From NCBI GenBank assembly GCA_964444135.1, contig CAYUFX010000005.1, forward strand, positions 1 through 64,000: DNA of 64,000 bases, in the 5' to 3' direction. The stretch is from NIOZ-UU13 sp964444135. Its GTDB lineage: Bacteria; Planctomycetota; Phycisphaerae; Sedimentisphaerales; Anaerobacaceae. Position numbers and translations under genes: made by a program. A model generated the notes under the pieces. The model made no database searches, was not told where the DNA came from, and saw nothing but the letters and a program-made list of their open reading frames with translations. This document shows positions 25,103 through 33,574 of this stretch, piece by piece. Positions within the stretch are counted from its first letter, which is position 1; each line of letters opens with the position of its first letter.

Positions 25103-26023
25103 ATTCTAATTCTTGGAGTTACCGCATCGGGCAAAGGCCGATTGGCTTTTGATTTAGCCCAAAGTCTGGATGCTGAAATAATCAGTATCGACTCGATGAA
25201 GGTCTATCGGCGCATGGATATCGGCACCGCCAAACCTCCCCAAGAAGCCCGCCAACGCATCAAATATCATCTTATCGACATAGTCGAACCGAGCGATTCA
25301 TTCAGCGTAGCAGCTTTCCTTGAGGCTGCTTTACATTCAATAGAGCAGACAAAAAGCCATAACAAAAAGATTATTGCGGTCGGCGGAACCGCTCTGTACA
25401 TAAAAGCCCTGCTGTATGGCCTTTTCGAAGGTCCTGGAACCAATCAGCAAATACGGGCTGAACTGAAAGCACGAGCACAGGCCGAAGGTTTGGCAGAAAT
25501 CTACTGTGAATTAACGAATATTGACCCCGTAGCCGCCGAGCGTATCAATCCCAACGATTCCAAGCGTATCATCCGGGCTTTGGAGGTTTACGAGCTCACG
25601 GGCAATCCCATCTCAAGCCTCCAGAAGCAATGGGATAGGTTCGACGTGGAACACGACTGGACGATAATAGGTCTGCGAAGAGAAAAAACCGACGCTAACG
25701 GCAGAATAAACAAAAGGGTAAAAAAAATGATTGTCGCCGGTTTTGTCGATGAGGTCAAATCCTTGTTAGCTGAAGAAAAACCTTTGAGCAGACAGGCCCG
25801 ATGTGCTATTGGCTATGCTGAGATAATCGAATATCTGAATGGGCACATAAGTTTGGAAGATGCAATTGAACTTATAAAAAAGAACACCAGACGTTTGGCC
25901 AAGAATCAGCGTACCTGGTTCAAAACCTTCAAAAACGTTCATTGGCTCGACATCGAGCCGGACGAGCCACCAGAAAAAATCCTCACCCGTACGAAGATAT
26001 TATTGAATGATATTTTAACTTAG
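25100..26023 (+). CDS. miaA: tRNA dimethylallyltransferase MiaA
   Basis: Adds a dimethylallyl group to A37 of tRNAs that read UNN codons. Motifs include ISIDSMKVYRRMDIGTAKP (substrate contacts, about residues 31-49), VGGTALYIKALLYG, and the tRNA-contacting RRLAKNQRTWFK near the C-terminus. The N-terminal nucleotide loop reads GVTASGKG, in which the usual Ser/Thr after GK is Gly. At 307 residues it is full length. The start is the ATG at the end of a heptamer array; no standard ribosome binding site is visible. It converges on the ATP-cone gene with a 4-bp overlap at the stops. Confidence 0.93.
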   Translation: MILILGVTASGKGRLAFDLAQSLDAEIISIDSMKVYRRMDIGTAKPPQEARQRIKYHLIDIVEPSDSFSVAAFLEAALHSIEQTKSHNKKIIAVGGTALYIKALLYGLFEGPGTNQQIRAELKARAQAEGLAEIYCELTNIDPVAAERINPNDSKRIIRALEVYELTGNPISSLQKQWDRFDVEHDWTIIGLRREKTDANGRINKRVKKMIVAGFVDEVKSLLAEEKPLSRQARCAIGYAEIIEYLNGHISLEDAIELIKKNTRRLAKNQRTWFKTFKNVHWLDIEPDEPPEKILTRTKILLNDILT

Positions 26024-26601
26024 ATGGTTTGCAGTTGTCGCTGGGCGCGAAGCACGGTGGCTGTATCACCCAGAACAAGCTGCTTTATCAAACTGCTTGG
26101 AACCAGGCTAATTCCCATATTGAAGATTTTCTCTTCAACCATCGAAGCAATCGCCCGTGCCGTTGGCTGGCAGAGGTCATACTTTGTTACCAGGCCTTCG
26201 ACTATTCTGGACTTGTCCCATCGGCATCTGCTGTTGGTTCCCTCTGTACCGGCAAGCAGCTCGGCATCTGTCAGCTCCTGAATATCAATCGAGACAACCT
26301 CAGTTCGGGAACGCTTAAGCCTGCGCTCGAAATGGTGTTCAATTAGCCCAATGGCAGCTTCTTCATAGCTGATAGCCGTTAGAACCGCCTTGATTATGGA
26401 AAATATCTCACTACTGGTTACGCTGCGGCGGTTTTGTCGGTGATAAAGAAAGTATGTTACCACCTCGGCAAGCTGTTCTGCAATGTATACATCCGCCTGT
26501 CCAATCTTATCGAGAGCGTTGTTGATAGTACCCATCACTTTGGTGTGCGAGTATTCCTCGAGGCTGCCATCGGCTTTTATGACTTTAAGCTGCGTTTGCA
26601 T
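26020..26601 (-). CDS. ATP-cone domain protein
   Basis: A 193-residue protein whose N-terminal about 90 residues match the ATP-cone (KVIKADGSLEEYSHTKVMGTINNAL), a nucleotide-sensing domain found in ribonucleotide reductases and NrdR. It has no zinc ribbon and no reductase domain. The C-terminal about 100 residues (LSGTEGTN-like linker, then KSRIVEGLVTKYDLCQPTARAIAS) look like a second helical module. ATG at 26601 follows ggaggcaaaaagaagg, a strong ribosome binding site. It lies 94 bp after nrdR on the same strand, so both may be in one transcript. Probably regulatory; the target is unknown. Confidence 0.75.
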   Translation of the reverse strand: MQTQLKVIKADGSLEEYSHTKVMGTINNALDKIGQADVYIAEQLAEVVTYFLYHRQNRRSVTSSEIFSIIKAVLTAISYEEAAIGLIEHHFERRLKRSRTEVVSIDIQELTDAELLAGTEGTNSRCRWDKSRIVEGLVTKYDLCQPTARAIASMVEEKIFNMGISLVPSSLIKQLVLGDTATVLRAQRQLQTI

Positions 26602-26695
26602 CACCTTCTTTTTGCCTCCATGCAAAAATCGCCAATAAAAAGTGAAAGGTTATTCTTTTCAAAGTATGCCTAATTTCCATCTTGCAGAACCCTTG

Positions 26696-27187
26696 TTACC
26701 AATCAAAGAGTATCTGCCGGCTGCTGGGCTCAGTTTCGGTAATTTCCTGACTTACTTCCTTAATCAATTCACCTGCATCCCTGAAGTCACGATAGACACT
26801 TGCAAAACGAATATACGCCACCTTGTCAACCCTGCGAAGCTGTTTCATTACTCTTTCACCGATAATAGCTGATGAGACCTCCTTGTCGAAATTCCGGAAT
26901 ATATTTTCCTCAGCCTTGTCGGCTATTTGTCGAATCTGCTCCGTCGAGACAGGTCTCTTATAACAGGCCTTTTGCAAACCGCTGATGATTTTCTCTCTGT
27001 CATAAGGGACCCGAGAGTTATCTTTTTTCACCACGTAGAGCTTAAAACTTTCGCCTATCTTCTCATAGGTGGTAAAACGCCTTTTACACATCAGGCATTG
27101 ACGCCGGCGCCTGATTACTCTTCCGCCATCGCTTGAACGCGAATCAACGACTTTATCTCGGTCTTCCTTGCAAAAGGGACATCTCAT
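26696..27187 (-). CDS. nrdR: Transcriptional repressor NrdR
   Basis: Nucleotide-dependent repressor of ribonucleotide reductase genes. The zinc ribbon is MRCPFCKEDRDKVVDSRSS...RRRRQCLMCKRRFTTYE with both CxxC pairs, followed by an ATP-cone (VVKKDNSRVPYDREKIISGL). I start at 27187, where the zinc ribbon begins as in all family members; the open frame upstream (to 27391) is not similar. At 163 residues it is normal. The bases just before the ATG are a short heptamer array. No reductase gene is in the window. Confidence 0.95.
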   Translation of the reverse strand: MRCPFCKEDRDKVVDSRSSDGGRVIRRRRQCLMCKRRFTTYEKIGESFKLYVVKKDNSRVPYDREKIISGLQKACYKRPVSTEQIRQIADKAEENIFRNFDKEVSSAIIGERVMKQLRRVDKVAYIRFASVYRDFRDAGELIKEVSQEITETEPSSRQILFDW

Positions 27188-27189
27188 TT

Positions 27190-27231
27190 CGTATCTCGCA
27201 TCTCGTACTGCATATTGCGTTGGAGATACAC
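27190..27231. repeat. Short heptamer array before nrdR
   Basis: Six 7-bp units (cgtatct / cgcatct / cgtactg type) end two bases before the nrdR start codon. Confidence 0.75.
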
Positions 27232-27504
27232 TTCTAATAACAATCCACAAGGCAGCTATCCGCTTCGTGCGAACTTCAGACGAGCGGATATGCTCTTCGA
27301 AGCTCATCAAGACAATACTACATATAGTTAACATGTCTATTCTACACCCAACATATAGTATGTCAAAAAAAAACTTGATACAAGTGGTCAATTTGTCTGA
27401 ATTAGAAATTATTATATTTTATTTTGCGCTCTTAATTTATGGCTTGATAAACACTAAGGAGAAAAGGGGAGAAAAACTCACGGTTTTTTTACCGGCGTTT
27501 TTTA

Positions 27505-27540
27505 TATAAAAAAGGCCTCTGCGCAGAGAACGCAGAGGCC
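27505..27540 (-). terminator. Rho-independent terminator, minus strand
   Basis: A perfect 10-bp stem (ggcctctgcg at 27514-27523 with cgcagaggcc at 27531-27540) and a 7-base loop are followed on the minus strand by a T-run. It lies about 290 bp past the parvulin gene stop. The rest of the 646-bp gap 27188-27833 beyond the short heptamer array shows no gene; 27541-27800 could be a long 3' region or hold a small RNA. Confidence 0.75.
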
Positions 27541-27833
27541 AACTCGGAAAGAAACTTATATGCACCCCCCTTAGGTCTGGTATAAAGCCTTCACATAATA
27601 TGAAAGCTTTATTAGCATTAATTTCGCTCTTCCCTGTGTGCTACAATTAAAGTTTAATATAAAAACCTTAATGAGGCAAATCAAGACAGCAACTTTTTTG
27701 TTTTTTTTTAACAGCCCTATAAAACTAAGCACGCATCAGCATAAGGACATAAGAGTGAAAGAAATTTCCGGCCGATGATTGGAAATCAGAAATTGAAAAT
27801 CGTATCTGCCGTATGGGCCTATAAATTGTGCCC

Positions 27834-28724
27834 TTATTCACTGGTTTTCGTCTTGTTACTGTCTGGTTTGATCTCTTCGATTTTGGCCTTTTTTTTCAGC
27901 CCGTCTATAAACTCATCGATAGCCTTTCCTCGCATCTGTTCTTTAAGCGCGTTCACTATCTCGCCCTTTACTTCTTCAAGCTCGGGCACAGCGGCCGGCT
28001 TTCTGTCGTACACCTTGGTTATATGAAAACCGAAGCGGGTGCGAAAAACGTCACTAACTTCTCCGGCACCCAGATTAAAAACTACGTCCTCGAACTCTTC
28101 TACCATTTGCCCTTTAACAACATAGCCTAAGTCACCGCCACTGTCGGCGCAATCGGTATGTTTATCGACCACTACCTCAAAAGCTGCACCTTTTTTCAAT
28201 TCATCATGTGCTTCTTTTATAGCGTTATAAGCAGTCTCTTCGTCCGTCTGCCAGTTCACATATTTTACTATATGAGCCACCCTGGCGCTCTCGCCGGACT
28301 TAAACTGCTCCTTATTTTCCTCATAGTATTCCCGGATGGCAGCTTGCGACGGCCCCGGTAAATCTTTGCAGGCTTCGTTCAGCCTCTGCTCAACTCTCAT
28401 CTGCACTCGGATGTACTCTTTGATATCTTCATCATCATTGAGGCCAAGTACTTTGTAAAGTTGCTCCTGGTCTGCGTATTGCTCTTTTAGCTTGGCCAAG
28501 CCGGATTCGATCTGGGCTTCCGGAATGTTCTTGCCGTTCTCTTTTGCTTCCTGATTGATTAATACCCTTTCAATCACGTTTTCTCTGGACCAGTCAAACA
28601 GTTGAGCCTCTCGCTCTTTGGGGTCCTGGTCGGAAAACACTCGTTCATAGTCCGGCCTTAAGCGTTCAGCTTCCTGCCGTATAGCCGCATCTTCAATTTT
28701 TTCGCCGTTAACAATTAAAGCCAT
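27834..28724 (-). CDS. Parvulin-type peptidyl-prolyl isomerase
   Basis: A SurA/PrsA-like foldase. The N-terminal about 130 residues are helical (SurA_N-like), followed by a parvulin PPIase domain (about residues 145-240: ARVAHIVKYV, GGDLGYVVKGQMVEEFEDVVFNLGAGEVSDVFRTRFGFHITKV). Unlike most PrsA/SurA proteins it has no signal peptide or lipobox: it starts MALIVNGEKIEDAAIRQEA. It is therefore probably cytoplasmic, or the true start lies elsewhere, though upstream is a heptamer array. The acidic, Lys-rich tail ends DSNKTKTSE. It is the last gene of a probable operon with the thymidylate synthase-like gene. Confidence 0.86.
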   Translation of the reverse strand: MALIVNGEKIEDAAIRQEAERLRPDYERVFSDQDPKEREAQLFDWSRENVIERVLINQEAKENGKNIPEAQIESGLAKLKEQYADQEQLYKVLGLNDDEDIKEYIRVQMRVEQRLNEACKDLPGPSQAAIREYYEENKEQFKSGESARVAHIVKYVNWQTDEETAYNAIKEAHDELKKGAAFEVVVDKHTDCADSGGDLGYVVKGQMVEEFEDVVFNLGAGEVSDVFRTRFGFHITKVYDRKPAAVPELEEVKGEIVNALKEQMRGKAIDEFIDGLKKKAKIEEIKPDSNKTKTSE

Positions 28725-28727
28725 TTT

Positions 28728-28797
28728 TCACCTTTCGTATCGTTTCTGTCGTATTGTGTATTGTGCTCAAAAAAAGTTCCGATTTGATATTCGAAAC
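28728..28797. repeat. Heptamer array between the parvulin and thymidylate synthase-like genes
   Basis: Units such as tcgtatc / tcgtatt / gtgtatt in one 7-bp phase span the gap from the parvulin start to near the stop of the next gene. Confidence 0.7.
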
Positions 28798-28802
28798 TCT
28801 AT

Positions 28803-29696
28803 CTAACCGCCTTTCGCCTTTGCGTACCAGTCCGGGTCTTGTGCTAATTTTTCCCTTGTCTCTAATGTCATCATCTCAAAGGCAGGATGAGTGCTCTCCC
28901 ACGCCCGCTCGCGAAATGAGCTTTGCCGCATCTTTTCTATCTCCGGGGCAACCTCATCAAAATAACTGCCGTAAATGTGCAGCGAATCGCTTATATCGAC
29001 ATACCTGCCCACACTCACCGGCTCGCCTTTGTTTTTGGCTATCCCCTCTACGATTATCTTTTGAAGGTCGGTGAGTGCATAGACATTCATAAACCAGGCC
29101 TTGTAGAGGTCTCTGCTGCGCCAGTGGGTGTTCATATTGAGTGAAAGCCGACCCTCCTGGTTTGCTATTAACCGGCACCATATTCTCTGAAGGCAGGGCG
29201 GGTCATCGGTCGCAGGGTCTGCCGTCGGCATCCAGGTTATCGCCTGAGCCCTTCGGCTGTGCCCGGCCTGCGAAAGGTAATCGATAATATACTGAATCTG
29301 GTTTACTTTTCTGAATGGCTTCGGCGAGTCAGCGTTTCGTATATCTTCCACCGGGCAATACGAAAACAGCCGTTCGTGATATGTATAAGTCCACTTACCC
29401 GCAGCAGGGTCAATCCAATGGTCGTGGATGCCGTTGACTACTTCCTGCCGATACGATTCAAGCTCCTCAGGCCCACCCGGAAAGTTCTTGTGAATCCTCG
29501 GCTCGCTGAACGGCTCAGTAACGGTAATCATAACGGTTGCATCTTTGCTCGGCGGGTCTTGGGGCTTATCGTACTGAGTTTTAACCTCAAAGCCCTTATC
29601 CCAAACAGCTAATACAGCCTTTTCCCATGCCTCCGGCAGGCATTCAGCAGTTATCGAAATTACAGGTATATTAGCGATATGTACTATAGCGGCCAT
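28803..29696 (-). CDS. Thymidylate synthase superfamily protein (archaeal-like ThyA)
   Basis: A 297-residue protein of the thymidylate synthase / dCMP hydroxymethylase fold. The catalytic Cys is probably Cys168 in DPPCLQRIWCRL, corresponding to the PCH/PCQ motif. The later blocks LNMNTHWRSRDLYKAWFMNVYAL and YVDISDSLHIYGSYF match the folate/dUMP-binding region and the SxDLHIY motif. The divergent N-terminal about 100 residues resemble the archaeal form more than E. coli ThyA. The methylated substrate (dUMP or another pyrimidine) cannot be assigned by eye. Its ATG abuts the TGA of the upstream gene, so the two are translationally coupled. Confidence 0.8.
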   Translation of the reverse strand: MAAIVHIANIPVISITAECLPEAWEKAVLAVWDKGFEVKTQYDKPQDPPSKDATVMITVTEPFSEPRIHKNFPGGPEELESYRQEVVNGIHDHWIDPAAGKWTYTYHERLFSYCPVEDIRNADSPKPFRKVNQIQYIIDYLSQAGHSRRAQAITWMPTADPATDDPPCLQRIWCRLIANQEGRLSLNMNTHWRSRDLYKAWFMNVYALTDLQKIIVEGIAKNKGEPVSVGRYVDISDSLHIYGSYFDEVAPEIEKMRQSSFRERAWESTHPAFEMMTLETREKLAQDPDWYAKAKGG

Positions 29697-30272
29697 TCAA
29701 CGAGAGTCCTTAATCGTGAAAGGTTTGGTTCCAGGTCTGGGTTTGGTAAACATGCTTAGGTCTTTTTCTTGTTCCGTGACCCGGTATCGTTGTTGATATC
29801 TTTCCGGCATATCGGCCAGCATTTGTTTGGCTCGGAAAGCGTACCAGCTATCCGGCCACCTCCGGATGATTTCCCGGCAACTGTCCACCATAAGCTTAAA
29901 ACCTGTCATCGGTAACCGACCAATACTGCGGCCCGGCACAGCCACATTCAGGAGCCTGTCGGCCTCTATCTTATCTATCTCGCCAAGCTCCTTGAAATAC
30001 AACTGGACCGGCTTGGCCGGTTTCGGAGGCTCTATAGTCGGCTGAGCACGCTCAGCTACTGTCTTGCTCTCTGTCGTCTGGTCCTGCACCGCGGAATCCA
30101 CCTCTTTTGGCTCAGCTAAAAATCTTTGTTTATCTTCTTCGGCCTGGTCATAAACGGTCTTTTGAGGCTCTTTAGGTTCCGAATCGGTCCTGGATGAGAA
30201 AATGCTTATCAGGAAAATCACACCCACAACTACAACCGCCAGCCCTATTATTTTCAGCCAGAATGTATTCAT
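29697..30272 (-). CDS. Membrane-anchored hypothetical protein
   Basis: A 191-residue protein with one N-terminal membrane segment (IIGLAVVVVGVIFLISIF), a charged Glu/Lys/Pro linker and a C-terminal helical region (KFKLMVDSCREIIRRWPDSWYAFRAKQMLADMPERYQQRY-like) that resembles a single TPR pair. It is probably anchored in the inner membrane with most of the protein in the periplasm. It abuts the thymidylate synthase-like gene (TGAATG), but I see no clear functional link. Family unknown. Confidence 0.65.
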   Translation of the reverse strand: MNTFWLKIIGLAVVVVGVIFLISIFSSRTDSEPKEPQKTVYDQAEEDKQRFLAEPKEVDSAVQDQTTESKTVAERAQPTIEPPKPAKPVQLYFKELGEIDKIEADRLLNVAVPGRSIGRLPMTGFKLMVDSCREIIRRWPDSWYAFRAKQMLADMPERYQQRYRVTEQEKDLSMFTKPRPGTKPFTIKDSR

Positions 30273-30290
30273 AATTGCCCCACCCCTTTT

Positions 30291-30374
30291 CCAATTGACA
30301 ATTGATTATTGACCACTGATTATTTATAATCAATTTTAATCTATAGTCTTATTTTTTCAATAGAAAATAATCAA
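30291..30374. repeat. 84-bp heptamer array upstream of ribE
   Basis: Twelve 7-bp units (ccaattg / acaattg / attattg at the left, taatcaa at the right) between divergent genes. It leaves only about 36 bp for the ribE ribosome binding region, and I see no FMN riboswitch. Confidence 0.75.
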
Positions 30375-30410
30375 ATATCCGCTTGTGGCGGAGTAAACGG
30401 TTAATCACAA

Positions 30411-31052
30411 ATGTTCACAGGGCTTATAGAAACAATTTGTACGGTAAGGTCGGTTCGTTGGAGTGGAGGCACAATGCTGCTGACCGTAGATTTGGGCGAG
30501 CTTGCCGGCGACGGCAGAATCGGCGATAGTATAGCCATAAACGGGGCCTGTCTGACTATTGCTAAGCTCGAAGGCGGCCTTGCGACTTTCGAGCTCAGCG
30601 GCGAAACTTTGGCAAGGTCAACTTTGGGCAAATTAAAGCCCTCATCGCAGGTCAACGTCGAACGTCCTATCAGAGCCGCGGACCGATTTGGCGGACACTT
30701 TGTCCAGGGGCATATCGACGGTACGGCAACTATAAAAGCAATCGACAAACGCGGCCGATTTGCCGATATAAAGTTTGCCGCCGGGGCCGAGTTGCTCGAT
30801 GCGATGGTAGCTAAGGGCTCCGTCGCCGTGGACGGAATTTCTTTGACTATAGCCGATATCGACCGGAACAATTTCACCGTCGCCCTGATACCCAAAACAC
30901 TTAACAAAACTAATCTAAGCCAGGCAAAAATTGGTGATGAAGTAAATATAGAAACTGATATAATTGTAAAGACGATAAAAACACAACTTGAGAAGATTTT
31001 ATCACAGACCCAATCGCTAACAGCCGAAAAACTAAAAGAATTGGGCTTTTAA
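30411..31052 (+). CDS. ribE: Riboflavin synthase, alpha subunit
   Basis: Converts two 6,7-dimethyl-8-ribityllumazine molecules to riboflavin. The MFTGLIETI start is the family signature. The protein is two tandem lumazine-binding barrels: repeat 1 with NGACLTI and LSGETLARSTLG, repeat 2 with GGHFVQGHIDGTA, VAVDGISLTIAD and FTVALIPKTLNKTNL. At 213 residues it is normal. Other rib genes are not adjacent. The start at 30411 is fixed by the signature N-terminus. Confidence 0.95.
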   Translation: MFTGLIETICTVRSVRWSGGTMLLTVDLGELAGDGRIGDSIAINGACLTIAKLEGGLATFELSGETLARSTLGKLKPSSQVNVERPIRAADRFGGHFVQGHIDGTATIKAIDKRGRFADIKFAAGAELLDAMVAKGSVAVDGISLTIADIDRNNFTVALIPKTLNKTNLSQAKIGDEVNIETDIIVKTIKTQLEKILSQTQSLTAEKLKELGF

Positions 31053-31107
31053 ACAGCGAGCAGTAGATTGCAGAAACTATTGTTCTGTAACAGCTCGATT
31101 GATGAAT

Positions 31108-31175
31108 GTCATTCCTGCAGAAGCAGGAATCCAGATGTATCGAAGGTCTGGATTCCGCATCAAGTGCGGAATGAC
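31108..31175. repeat. Paired GTCATTCC palindromes between ribE and pdxA
   Basis: Two hairpins in inverted orientation: gtcattcctgcagaagcagg... and ...gattccgcatcaagtgcgg ending aatgac. It is a 68-bp unit of the same design as the 69-bp unit at 60992-61060. Confidence 0.85.
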
Positions 31176-31228
31176 AATTCCTCAAATCAGATGTGGCAGA
31201 AGCCAAGTGCTTCACGCTGAACGTTATT

Positions 31229-32275
31229 ATGAAAATTAACGGCAATAATTCGATAGCTGAACAGGTGGTCATCGGCATAACGATGGGTGATGCCGCAGGT
31301 ATTGGGCCGGAGATTATCGTCAAGGCCTTAGCCGACCCGAATATCCGGCGGGCTGCGAAATTTATTGTCTTCGGGATGAATGAGCAACTCTGCTATGCCG
31401 CGGATGCCGCTGAGATTGAGCCGTTCTGGGGCCGGCATCAGCACGAAAAAATCAGTCGCGAGTACCCTTATAAAGTCGTTGTTGCTGATTACGATGAGTA
31501 TTCCGTTCCGTCCTGGGTCAGAGGGCCGAGCAAATTAGCCGGTGAGGCATCTATAAGGTTTTGCCTTGATGCCATCGACGCTGCGCGAGATGGTATTATA
31601 GATGCCGTAGTAACCGCGCCCATCAGTAAGACAAGCTGGAAGCTGGCTGGCGCCGAATGGCCCGGCCACACCGAAATGTTGGCAGCTCGCTGCAAATCCA
31701 AACGAAAGGTGATGATGTTTATTGCAGGGCCGTTAAAACTGGCGCTGGCGACAATTCACGAGGCACTGTTTGAAGTCAGGCACAAGTTTACCATTGGCTG
31801 TGTCTTCGAGCCGATAGATTTATTAGATACGGCATTGAAAGAATATTTTCACATTGACAACCCCAAGATCGGCGTTGCCGCGTTAAATCCACACGCCAGC
31901 GAGGGCGGTCAATTCGGCGATGAAGAGCAGCGCATAATATCGCCTGCTATTTCATTGGCACAACACCAGGGCATAAACTGTCTCGGCCCATTCCCGGCCG
32001 ACACCCTTTTTTTGCGGGCCGTCCACGGCGAATTCGACGGCGTCGTCGCAATGTATCACGACCAGGGTATGATACCTATAAAGCTGCTCAATTTCGAGCA
32101 GGCGGTCAATGTAACCATCGGAATACCGATTATAAGAACATCACCTGCTCACGGAACAGCTTTCGACATTGCAGGCCAAAACATTGCCGACCCGGCCGGT
32201 ATGAAGTCAGCCATTACCACCGCAATACAAATGGCAAAAACAAAGAAAAATTTAGAATGTAAAGTTGAGAATTGA
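31229..32275 (+). CDS. pdxA: 4-hydroxythreonine-4-phosphate dehydrogenase
   Basis: NAD-dependent enzyme of the DXP-dependent pyridoxal-phosphate pathway. Motifs: GITMGDAAGIGPEI at the N-terminus, APISKTSWKLAG, WPGHTEMLA (metal/substrate His), LNPHASEGGQFG and the C-terminal YHDQGMIPIKLL...TSPAHGTAFDIAGQ. I choose ATG at 31229 (MKINGNNS), although a GTG at 31193 is in frame and overlaps repeat-derived sequence. The last residues (ECKVEN) and the stop lie inside a heptamer array, so the C-terminus has probably been altered by it. No pdxJ is nearby. Confidence 0.93.
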   Translation: MKINGNNSIAEQVVIGITMGDAAGIGPEIIVKALADPNIRRAAKFIVFGMNEQLCYAADAAEIEPFWGRHQHEKISREYPYKVVVADYDEYSVPSWVRGPSKLAGEASIRFCLDAIDAARDGIIDAVVTAPISKTSWKLAGAEWPGHTEMLAARCKSKRKVMMFIAGPLKLALATIHEALFEVRHKFTIGCVFEPIDLLDTALKEYFHIDNPKIGVAALNPHASEGGQFGDEEQRIISPAISLAQHQGINCLGPFPADTLFLRAVHGEFDGVVAMYHDQGMIPIKLLNFEQAVNVTIGIPIIRTSPAHGTAFDIAGQNIADPAGMKSAITTAIQMAKTKKNLECKVEN

Positions 32276-32346
32276 GAAACAATAATTTTAATGAATAAAC
32301 CTAACTCAATAAATTCTGAGTTCTGTATTCTCAATTCTAAATTTTT
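32249..32346. repeat. Heptamer array from the pdxA 3' end to the rsmA ATG
   Basis: Fourteen 7-bp units in one phase, with aatttag / aattgag types at the left mirrored by tattctc / aattcta at the right. It covers the pdxA stop codon and ends exactly one base before the rsmA start codon. Confidence 0.88.
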
Positions 32347-33237
32347 ATGCAGACTAAGCGGCAAATCCAGCAGTTACTTGCATCAGCAGATGCTTCTCCA
32401 AAGAAACGGCTTGGCCAGCATTTTCTCATCGACCTGAATCTGATGCGGTTGCTGGTCGATTCTGCAAATATCAACAATAACGATATTGTGCTCGAGGTCG
32501 GCTGCGGGACAGGTTCTTTAACCGAGGCCCTAATCGAAAAAGCCGGTGTGGTCATTGCTGTTGAGCTTGACCGGACACTGGCTGAAATTGCACAAAGCCA
32601 GCTCGCAAACGCAGAAAACATCGAGCTTATCAATACTGATATCCTTGAAAATAAAAACACCCTCAGCCGTACTGTTACAAACGCACTGGAGTCGGCTCGT
32701 AAAAAATATCATGGCCGAATCCTGTTAGTGGCAAATCTGCCTTACAATGCCGCCTCGCCTACAATGCTGAATCTGGTTACAGGCCCGACAGTTGCGGACG
32801 CTATGTATGTAACCGTCCAGAAGGAAGTTGCCGACCGAATGATAGCCGCCCCTGCTTCCAGTGATTACGGCACCCTGAGTATCTTCCTGAGTGCTGTTGG
32901 CGATGTAAAAACTATACGGGTTTTGAAGCCTACGGTCTTTTGGCCTCAGCCACAGGTTAATTCAGCAATGGTCAGCTTTGTCCGCGACCAGGAAAAGTTA
33001 AAGCGTATTGAGAATATGGAGTTTTTCAGTCAGGCCGTACATCTTTTTATGGGTCATCGCCGTAAGACCCTTATGGCCTGCAGCAAATTGGCTCGCGGCA
33101 AACTCGCAAAAATTGACAATTGGCACGAAATCTTTGAGCGATGTTCCATAAATCCAACAGAACGTCCCGAAAAACTCGGCGCCGATGACTACATCGCTAT
33201 CGCAAACTTGTCCTCCAGCATTCTTACGAATAAATGA
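32347..33237 (+). CDS. rsmA: 16S rRNA dimethyladenosine transferase RsmA (KsgA)
   Basis: Dimethylates A1518 and A1519 of 16S rRNA. N-terminal KKRLGQHFLIDLNLM, SAM-binding VLEVGCGTGSLTEAL (about residues 50-64), the acidic VIAVELDRTL, and the NLPYNAASP catalytic motif (about 133-141) are all present. The C-terminal domain has FWPQPQVNSAMV and HRRKTL. At 296 residues it is slightly long. The start follows a heptamer array that offers no good ribosome binding site. Confidence 0.95.
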   Translation: MQTKRQIQQLLASADASPKKRLGQHFLIDLNLMRLLVDSANINNNDIVLEVGCGTGSLTEALIEKAGVVIAVELDRTLAEIAQSQLANAENIELINTDILENKNTLSRTVTNALESARKKYHGRILLVANLPYNAASPTMLNLVTGPTVADAMYVTVQKEVADRMIAAPASSDYGTLSIFLSAVGDVKTIRVLKPTVFWPQPQVNSAMVSFVRDQEKLKRIENMEFFSQAVHLFMGHRRKTLMACSKLARGKLAKIDNWHEIFERCSINPTERPEKLGADDYIAIANLSSSILTNK

Positions 33238-33423
33238 CTCGAAAATGGGTCACTTCATATTTCCAGGCGGCAAATCTTCAATATTTCCGAAAAAATGGGG
33301 TTTTTGTTAGTTCCACAGAGTTGATATTATATCCTGCCTCGTTTCTGCACGTATCGAAACAGACAGGTTACCCTCTTATAAACTGACCGATTTTTTTTAA
33401 TATATTTCAATCAAATTTTAATC

Positions 33424-33452
33424 TTGCAGTAAATTCAAGTTTGATGTATAAT
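33424..33452 (+). promoter_or_regulatory. Putative sigma-70 promoter for the pseudopilin cluster
   Basis: TTGCAG (33424-33429) and TATAAT (33447-33452) are separated by 17 bases. The -10 is perfect and the -35 matches in its TTG. It lies about 120 bases before the first pseudopilin gene, in the 337-bp gap after rsmA; nothing else stands out in that gap. Confidence 0.55.
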
Positions 33453-33574
33453 ACAGCGTCTGGTAATATCACGCTAAATTAGCGCAAAAATACTGAATTA
33501 ATGGAACAAAAGCTGTTCTTGCGCATCTTGAAGAACAGATATAGAGAGTGTCTTTAGAGATGAGGAGTGTTATT

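Noticed and set aside
30375..30410. FMN riboswitch before ribE
   Set aside because: The leader is short and consists mostly of a heptamer array; none of the conserved FMN aptamer sequence is present.
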